A stretch of DNA of 10,923 bases from assembly GCA_045653225.1 (NCBI GenBank), contig JAZOLP010000034.1:1-10923 (forward strand), read 5' to 3'. Source of the DNA: UBA1737 sp045653225. GTDB lineage: Bacteria > Bacillota_I > Bacilli_A > ML615J-28 > CAG-313. The notes under the pieces were generated by a model. The model was given only the letters and a program-made list of their open reading frames with translations. It was not told the DNA's origin and searched no databases. Made by a program: the position numbers and the translations under genes. Of the stretch, positions 6,066 through 10,923 are shown one piece after another; position 1 is the stretch's first letter; every line of letters begins with the position of its first letter.

Positions 6066-7046
6066 ATGCCAAATAACGCTAGAAAAAAATATATTAAAGA
6101 ACAAATCAAAAGACAAGCTGAAATAAAAGAAAAAAAGAAAAAAGCATATCATAATCAAAATATTAAAGAATATCCTGTAAATAAAGAGATTGAACTATTA
6201 GAATTTTTATATCAAATCTTCCGTGATCAATCAAGAAACAATGTAAAAACTATTTTGTCAAAAAGACATGTTGCGGTTAACGGATTACCTGTAACTCAAT
6301 TTAATTATAAACTTTTTAAAGGCGATATTGTACAAGTATCAAAAGAACAATTTGATAAAACACAAGTTATAAAACAAGAAATAAAACGTAAAGTTAATAT
6401 TAATATAGTATATGAAGATAATGATATTTTAGTAATTAATAAACCTAATGGGTTACTTACGATTGAAAGTGATCACGAAAAAACAGATACTGCTTATAAA
6501 TTAGTACTTGAATATATGGCACAAAAAGATAAGCATGCTAGATGTTTCCAAGTACATAGATTAGATAAAGAAACATCAGGATTACTTTTATTTACAAAAA
6601 GCTACGAACTAAAAGAATTACTATCAAAAAACTGGAATACTTTAGTAAAAGAACGTGGTTATGTTGCGATTGTAGAAGGTAAAATGCCAAAAAAAGAAGA
6701 CCAAGTAATCAATTGGTTAAAAGAAACAGACACTCATTTAATGTATGATTCTAAGAAAAATGGTGAAGGATTAAAGGCAATTACTAACTATAAAGTAGTA
6801 AAAGAATCAACTAAATATTCTTTGTTAAACGTTACTATTGAAACAGGAAGAAAGAATCAAATTAGAGTTTGTATGAATGATTTAGGTCATCCAATTATAG
6901 GTGATGATAAATATGGAACACCTTCAAATCCTATAAAAAGACTTGGATTACACGCATCAACACTTAAATTTAAGCATCCAATTTCTAAAGAATTAATGTC
7001 TTTTAAAGCTGATATTCCATCTGATTTTAAAAAGTTATTTAAATAA
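6066..7046 (+). CDS. RluA-family RNA pseudouridine synthase
   Basis: Converts uridine to pseudouridine in structured RNA, most often rRNA; which position cannot be told from sequence alone. The 326 residues comprise a lysine/arginine-rich N-terminal extension (about 1-35), an S4-like RNA-binding segment (about 55-95, with ILSKRHVAVNGLPV and FKGDIVQV), and the catalytic domain from about 110. The latter has VYEDNDILVINKPNGLLT (115-132), the RluA motif HRLDKETSGLLLF (164-176) with catalytic aspartate D167, and ETGRKNQIRVCMNDLGHPII (259-278) before GDDKYG. All residues needed for activity seem present. AAGGA lies 8 bases before the ATG. The S4 domain makes an RluC/RluD-type role more likely than tRNA-type RluA. 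The gene sits between two terminators and is probably transcribed from a weak promoter in the serS terminator or by read-through. Confidence 0.92.
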   Translation: MPNNARKKYIKEQIKRQAEIKEKKKKAYHNQNIKEYPVNKEIELLEFLYQIFRDQSRNNVKTILSKRHVAVNGLPVTQFNYKLFKGDIVQVSKEQFDKTQVIKQEIKRKVNINIVYEDNDILVINKPNGLLTIESDHEKTDTAYKLVLEYMAQKDKHARCFQVHRLDKETSGLLLFTKSYELKELLSKNWNTLVKERGYVAIVEGKMPKKEDQVINWLKETDTHLMYDSKKNGEGLKAITNYKVVKESTKYSLLNVTIETGRKNQIRVCMNDLGHPIIGDDKYGTPSNPIKRLGLHASTLKFKHPISKELMSFKADIPSDFKKLFK

Positions 7047-7050
7047 AAAT

Positions 7051-7097
7051 AAGAGTTAATATCTATTATAAAATAGAAAATTAACTCTTTTTTATTT
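7051..7097 (+). terminator. Terminator of the pseudouridine synthase gene
   Basis: AAGAGTTAA (7051-7059) pairs with TTAACTCTT (7081-7089). An inner stem TCTATT (7062-7067)/AATAGA (7072-7077) with an ATAA loop extends it across a small internal bulge. TTTTATTT follows. It insulates the hydrogenase operon from the genes upstream. Confidence 0.8.
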
Positions 7098-7126
7098 AAA
7101 ATAGTTTAAAGAATATTTCCTATATT

Positions 7127-7139
7127 AACTTATTAAGTT
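7127..7139. repeat. 13-base perfect inverted repeat upstream of the hyd promoter
   Basis: AACTTATTAAGTT consists of AACTTA and its complement TAAGTT around a single T. It lies 42 bases before the -35 box of the hydrogenase operon, a position where an activator or repressor could bind. At this AT content a short palindrome can arise by chance, and I recognise no named operator. The rest of 7098-7181 shows nothing else clear. Confidence 0.3.
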
Positions 7140-7181
7140 TGAAAGAGTTATATACAAAATTTGAAAAACTAGATATATGTC

Positions 7182-7210
7182 TTGCAATTTTATTAAGAAT
7201 TTGATATAAT
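7182..7210 (+). promoter_or_regulatory. Extended -10 promoter of the hydCBA operon
   Basis: TTGCAA (7182-7187, 4 of 6 -35 matches including TTG) and a perfect TATAAT (7205-7210) are 17 bp apart, with TGA (7202-7204) making an extended -10. The transcript would start near 7217 and carry a leader of about 54 bases. Confidence 0.7.
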
Positions 7211-7219
7211 ATATCCGGA

Positions 7220-7246
7220 CGAATTATAGTGTTATTAATATAATCG
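7220..7246 (+). repeat. Imperfect inverted repeat in the hydCBA leader
   Basis: CGaATTATA (7220-7228) and TATAATCG (7239-7246) form 8 pairs with one bulged A around a 10-base spacer, just after the expected transcript start. It could be an operator or a weak leader hairpin. It has no U-run, so it is not a terminator. It does not match the Rex site (TTGTGA-N6-TCACAA). Confidence 0.35.
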
Positions 7247-7270
7247 TAACAAAAAATCGGAGGTTAATTT

Positions 7271-7759
7271 ATGGCTCATTTACAAGCTCATGCTAAAAAG
7301 CAAATTATTGAAATTATTTCAAGATACAAAGATGAGAAAACTCCTTTAATGATGATCTTAAGTGACATTCAAAAGGAATTTGGTTACATCCCTCTTGAAG
7401 TACAAGAATTAGTATCTGAAGAAATCGGAGTACCTGTTGCAGAAATCTATGGTGTAGTAACATTCTATTCATTCTTCTCTTTAAATCCAAAAGGGAAATA
7501 TGTTATTGGTGTTTGTTTAGGTACTGCTTGTTACGTTAAAGGCGCACAACAAGTTATTGATAAATTCTCAGAAATTTTAAAAATCAAAGCTGGTGAAACT
7601 ACTGAAGATGGTTTATTCACTCTTGAAGCACTTCGTTGTATTGGTGCTTGTGGTATCGCTCCTGCACTTACAATCAATGGTAAAGTTTATCCAAAAGTTG
7701 CAGTTTCAGATGTTCCAGGAATTGTAGAAGAATACAAAAAAATGGGAGGTGCAAACTAA
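7271..7759 (+). CDS. hydC: [FeFe]-hydrogenase subunit HydC (NuoE-like, 2Fe-2S)
   Basis: The small electron-transfer subunit of a soluble, NAD-linked [FeFe]-hydrogenase (called HydC in Thermotoga, HndA in Desulfovibrio). It carries electrons to and from the flavin subunit. The 162 residues match the NuoE/24-kDa family: an N-terminal helical part with the conserved LSDIQKEFGYIP (30-41) and PVAEIYGVVTFYSFF (55-69), then a thioredoxin-like domain whose four cysteines C82, C87, C123 and C127 (CLGTAC and CIGAC) bind a 2Fe-2S cluster. The usual length and all ligands are present. No signal peptide or membrane segment is seen. GGAGG lies 7 bases before the ATG. It is the first gene of the operon, and its TAA overlaps the next ATG by one base (TAATG), which suggests translational coupling and matched amounts of the two partners. 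Confidence 0.95.
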   Translation: MAHLQAHAKKQIIEIISRYKDEKTPLMMILSDIQKEFGYIPLEVQELVSEEIGVPVAEIYGVVTFYSFFSLNPKGKYVIGVCLGTACYVKGAQQVIDKFSEILKIKAGETTEDGLFTLEALRCIGACGIAPALTINGKVYPKVAVSDVPGIVEEYKKMGGAN

Positions 7760-9621
7760 TGATTAACTCTAAACAAGAATTATTACAAAAAATTGAAGCT
7801 TGTACTGAACAAGTTAATGACAAGTTCGGTGGTAAAGGCGGAAAACGTTCAATCGTTATTTGTGGTGGTACAGGATGTTTATCAAGTGATTCTCAAGCAA
7901 TCATTGAAAAATTCCAAGAATTAATCGCTGCTAAAGGTTTAGATGCAAAAGTATCTGTTAACTTAGTAGGTTGTTTTGGTTTCTGTTCACAAGGTCCTTT
8001 CGTTAAGATTTTCCCTGAAGATACTTTATATCGTACAGTTCAAGTATCTGATGTTGAAGAAATCGTTGAAAAAGATTTAATCGGTGGTGAAATCGTTGAC
8101 AGACTTCTTTATGTAGATCCAGTTACAAAAGAAAAGATTCAAAAACAAGATGATATCACTTTCTATAAAAAACAAGTACGTGTAGCATTACACGGTTGTG
8201 GTGTTATTAACCCTGAAAGTATTGATGAAGCTTTAGGTTATGGTGCATACAAAGGTTTATTAAAAGCTTTAAGTATGACTCAACAAGAAGTTATTGATGA
8301 AGTATTAGCTGCTGGTTTACGTGGTCGTGGAGGCGGTGGTTTCCCTACTGGTAGAAAATGGCAATTTGCTTTAAATCAAAATTCTGCTGAAAAATATGTA
8401 GTATGTAATGGTGATGAAGGTGACCCAGGTGCATTCATGGACCGTTCAATTCTTGAAGGTAACCCACTTGCTGTTATCGAAGGTATGGCTATTGCTGGTT
8501 ATGCTATTGGTGCTAATAATGGTTATTTCTATGTTCGTGCTGAATATCCAACAGCTGTTGCAAGACTTCGTAAAGCTATCGAACAAGCTAAAGAATTAGG
8601 TATTTTAGGTGAAAACATTTTTGGTTCAGGATTTAGTTTCGATGTTCATATCCGTTTAGGTGCTGGTGCATTCGTTTGTGGTGAAGAAACTGCTTTACTT
8701 AACTCTATCGAAGGTCAACGTGGTATGCCACGTCCAAGACCACCATTCCCAGCTGTTAAAGGTTTATGGCAAAAACCATCTATTATTAACAACGTAGAAA
8801 CACTTGCATGTGTTCCTTACATCTTAAGAGAAGGTGCTGCTAAATTTGCATCTATGGGTACTGAAAAATCTAAAGGTACTAAAGTATTCGCTCTTGGTGG
8901 TAAAGTTAATAACGTTGGTTTAGTTGAAATTCCTATGGGTACTTCATTACGCGATTTAATTTTCGAAATTGGTGGTGGAATTCCTAATGGTAAACAATTC
9001 AAAGCTATCCAAACTGGTGGTCCATCAGGTGGATGTTTAACTGCTAAAGACTTAGATACTCCAATCGACTTTGATAACTTAGTTGCACTTGGTTCTATGA
9101 TGGGTTCAGGTGGTGCTATCGTTATGGATGAAGACAACTGTATGGTTGACGTTGCTAAATTCTATATGGAATTTATTTGTGATGAATCATGTGGTAAATG
9201 TTCACCATGTCGTATTGGTACAAAACGTATTTTAGAAATCCTTGAAAAAATTACTAAAGGTCAAGGAACTCTTCAAGATTTATCTGATCTAGAAGATCTA
9301 TCAGAAGCAGTAAAAGCTAACTCACTATGTGGTTTAGGTCAAACTGCTGCTAACCCAGTATTATCTACAATGCGTCAATTCAAAGATGAATATATTGCTC
9401 ACGTAGTTGACAAACAATGTCCTGCTCATATCTGTAAAGATTTAATGCAATATGTTATCGTTCCTGAATTATGTAAAGGATGTTCTAAATGTTCACGTGT
9501 TTGTCCAGTTGGTGCAATCTCTGGTGTAATTAAACAACCATTTGTTATTGATCAAGAAAAATGTATTAAGTGTGGTATGTGTATCTCTTCTTGTCCATTC
9601 CATGCTATCATTAAGAAATAA
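7759..9621 (+). CDS. hydB: [FeFe]-hydrogenase flavin subunit HydB (NuoF-like, NAD/FMN, Fe-S)
   Basis: The NADH-reacting subunit of the hydrogenase complex and, in bifurcating relatives, the place where electrons are split or joined. The 620 residues are close to Thermotoga HydB. Domains in order: a thioredoxin-like 2Fe-2S domain (about 28-115; C35, C40, C72, C76); the NuoF core with glycine-rich FMN/NAD loop GLRGRGGGGFPTGRKW (186-201), CNGDEGDPGAFMDR (216-229) and GAGAFVCGEETALLNSIEG (301-319); a SLBB-like part; a 4Fe-4S site at C478, C481, C484 and C524; and a C-terminal two-cluster ferredoxin domain, C572-C575-C578-C582 and C602-C605-C608-C612. Extra cysteines C554 and C559 lie between. Because the 2Fe-2S domain is fused here, no separate HndB-like gene is needed. 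GGGAGGT lies 8 bases before the ATG, inside hydC. Simple NADH-only hydrogenase is the alternative to bifurcation. Confidence 0.95.
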   Translation: MINSKQELLQKIEACTEQVNDKFGGKGGKRSIVICGGTGCLSSDSQAIIEKFQELIAAKGLDAKVSVNLVGCFGFCSQGPFVKIFPEDTLYRTVQVSDVEEIVEKDLIGGEIVDRLLYVDPVTKEKIQKQDDITFYKKQVRVALHGCGVINPESIDEALGYGAYKGLLKALSMTQQEVIDEVLAAGLRGRGGGGFPTGRKWQFALNQNSAEKYVVCNGDEGDPGAFMDRSILEGNPLAVIEGMAIAGYAIGANNGYFYVRAEYPTAVARLRKAIEQAKELGILGENIFGSGFSFDVHIRLGAGAFVCGEETALLNSIEGQRGMPRPRPPFPAVKGLWQKPSIINNVETLACVPYILREGAAKFASMGTEKSKGTKVFALGGKVNNVGLVEIPMGTSLRDLIFEIGGGIPNGKQFKAIQTGGPSGGCLTAKDLDTPIDFDNLVALGSMMGSGGAIVMDEDNCMVDVAKFYMEFICDESCGKCSPCRIGTKRILEILEKITKGQGTLQDLSDLEDLSEAVKANSLCGLGQTAANPVLSTMRQFKDEYIAHVVDKQCPAHICKDLMQYVIVPELCKGCSKCSRVCPVGAISGVIKQPFVIDQEKCIKCGMCISSCPFHAIIKK

Positions 9622-9636
9622 TGGAGGTATTATCTA

Positions 9637-10923
9637 ATGGCAAAAATTAATATTAAAATCGAAGGCGTATCTTATCAAGTTGAAGAAGGCCTAACAATTT
9701 TAGAAGCTGCAAGAGAATGTGGTTATGAAATCCCTTCATTATGTAGCTTTAATCATGGTGAATGTAGCTTAGCTTCTTGTCGTGTTTGTTTAGTTGAAGC
9801 AACAGGTGCAAGAGGATTAGTTGCATCATGTGTATATCCAGTTGCTGAAGGTATGGAAATTAAAATTTCTTCTCCAAAAGCTGCTGCTGCACGTCGTTTA
9901 AGTGTTGAATTATTATTATCAAATCACTCAATGAACTGTCAACAATGTGAAAAGAATGGTCATTGTGAATTATTATATGTTGCACAAGTTACTGGTGCAA
10001 GAGAAGGTAAATTCTTAGGTTCAAAAACTCCAGTTAGTTATGATGATTTATCTGTATCATTAGTTCGTGACACTTCTAAATGTATCCTTTGTGGTCGTTG
10101 TGTTGCTCGTTGTCAAAGTGCTCATGGTACTGGTATTTTAGGTTTCGAAAAACGTGGTTTCAATACTATCGTTGCTCCTGCTGCTGAACGTTCATTTACA
10201 GAAAGCCCATGTATCCTATGTGGTCAATGTGTAAGTGTATGTCCTACTGGTGCATTAGCTGAAAAGAGTGAAATTGAAAAAGTTGATGCTGCAATGCTTG
10301 CTGGTAAACATGTAGTTGTTCAAACTGCTCCTGCAGTAAGAGCTGCTTTAGGTGAAGAATTTGGTTTACCTATTGGTACAGCTGTAACTGGTAAAATGGT
10401 TGCTGCATTAAAGAGACTTGGCTTTGCAAAAGTTTATGATACAAACTTTGGTGCTGACTTAACTATTATGGAAGAAGCTACTGAACTTCTTTCAAGAATG
10501 AACAATGATGGTGTATTACCAATGATTACTTCATGTTCTCCAGGTTGGGTTAACTATGCTGAATATTATTATGGAGATCAATTAGATCATTTATCAAGCT
10601 GTAAATCTCCTCACCAAATGCAAGGTGCTATTATTAAATCTTACTATGCTCAAAAGAATAATATTGATCCAAAAGATATTTTCGTTGTATCAATTATGCC
10701 TTGTACAGCTAAGAAATTTGAAAAATCTCGTCCTGAAATGGAAGTTGAAGGTTTAAGAGATGTTGATGCAGTACTTACTACTAGAGAACTTGCTAAATTA
10801 ATCAAACGTAGTGGTATTAACTTTAATAAACTTCCTGATGAAGAATTCGACCAAGACATCATGGGTGAATACACAGGTGCTGGTGTAATCTTCGGTGCTA
10901 CTGGTGGTGTAATGGAAGCTGCT
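9637..10923 (+). CDS. hydA: [FeFe]-hydrogenase catalytic subunit HydA (right-truncated)
   Basis: The H-cluster subunit that makes or oxidises H2. It is open from the ATG at 9637 to the last base (429 codons, no stop); relatives have about 550-650 residues, so the C-terminus lies beyond the window. Visible parts: a 2Fe-2S ferredoxin domain (1-80; C36, C48, C51, C65); the His-Cys3 4Fe-4S site H97, C101, C104, C110; a two-cluster ferredoxin domain, C149-C152-C155-C159 and C192-C195-C198-C202; then the H-domain with QTAPAVRAALGEEFG (229-243), L1 motif TSCSPGW (298-304), L2 motif MPCTAKK (354-360) and GATGGVMEAA at the edge. The L3 cysteines are not in view. L1 has a single cysteine where the monomeric enzymes have a pair. 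GGAGGT lies 8 bases before the ATG, 15 bases after hydB. Domain order and operon fit a multimeric, NAD-linked group A hydrogenase, probably cytoplasmic. Confidence 0.96.
   Translation, partial: MAKINIKIEGVSYQVEEGLTILEAARECGYEIPSLCSFNHGECSLASCRVCLVEATGARGLVASCVYPVAEGMEIKISSPKAAAARRLSVELLLSNHSMNCQQCEKNGHCELLYVAQVTGAREGKFLGSKTPVSYDDLSVSLVRDTSKCILCGRCVARCQSAHGTGILGFEKRGFNTIVAPAAERSFTESPCILCGQCVSVCPTGALAEKSEIEKVDAAMLAGKHVVVQTAPAVRAALGEEFGLPIGTAVTGKMVAALKRLGFAKVYDTNFGADLTIMEEATELLSRMNNDGVLPMITSCSPGWVNYAEYYYGDQLDHLSSCKSPHQMQGAIIKSYYAQKNNIDPKDIFVVSIMPCTAKKFEKSRPEMEVEGLRDVDAVLTTRELAKLIKRSGINFNKLPDEEFDQDIMGEYTGAGVIFGATGGVMEAA

Noticed and set aside
7098..7270. Rex operator controlling hydCBA
   Set aside because: No TTGTGA/TCACAA-type half sites are found in the intergenic region.
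1..10923. Reassigned TGA codon (tryptophan) as in some Mollicutes
   Set aside because: All complete genes read through with TGG for tryptophan and contain no in-frame TGA. Absence of TGA as a stop in only eight genes is unsurprising at this AT content.
1..10923. CRISPR array, insertion sequence, prophage or defence island
   Set aside because: No direct-repeat array, transposase, integrase, terminal inverted repeats or toxin-antitoxin pair was seen. The amidase is the only gene with any phage-like flavour, and its promoter and codon use look native.

Overview
The window is very AT-rich DNA with Gram-positive-style gene starts (GGAGG or AGAGG Shine-Dalgarno sequences 5-9 bases before ATG), SigA-type promoters with 17-bp spacers and short U-tailed hairpin terminators. 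The eight complete genes stop with TAA (seven) or TAG (one), never TGA, and tryptophan is read from TGG, so the standard code fits. Together with a multimeric [FeFe]-hydrogenase operon, this points to an anaerobic low-GC Bacillota (Bacilli/Erysipelotrichia/Izemoplasma-like or clostridial). I cannot place it more precisely from this window.

Layout. (1) Bases 1-226: hydrophobic C-terminal end of a membrane protein entering from the left, followed by a terminator. (2) 229-1450: a promoter and a membrane-anchored GGDEF diguanylate cyclase, ending in a hairpin shared with the convergent gene. (3) 1444-3419, minus strand: a two-gene operon, an FAD-dependent dehydrogenase of an uncharacterised family followed 8 bases later by hypoxanthine phosphoribosyltransferase (hpt). 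(4) 3420-3579: divergent promoter region. (5) 3580-7046, plus strand: a zinc N-acetylmuramoyl-L-alanine amidase-like protein without a signal peptide, serS with its own promoter and terminator, and an RluA-type pseudouridine synthase. (6) 7047-7270: terminator, a 13-base palindrome, a strong extended -10 promoter and an imperfect inverted repeat in the leader. (7) 7271-10923: hydC-hydB-hydA, with hydA cut by the window end.

How the genes work together. The last three genes encode one soluble enzyme. HydC (NuoE-like) and HydB (NuoF-like, FMN/NAD site) form the NADH-handling module, and HydA carries the H-cluster. In characterised relatives this trimer couples NADH and reduced ferredoxin oxidation to H2 formation (or the reverse), so the organism probably disposes of fermentative electrons as hydrogen. 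The remaining genes are housekeeping (purine salvage, tRNA charging, RNA modification) or signalling genes, with no visible functional link to the hydrogenase.

I see no CRISPR array, insertion sequence, tRNA/rRNA gene or clear novel system. The points most worth checking are the archaeal/eukaryote-like active-site motifs of SerRS, the insertion-bearing leaderless amidase, the cysteine-rich FAD dehydrogenase, the single-cysteine L1 motif of HydA and the unexplained repeats around the hyd promoter.
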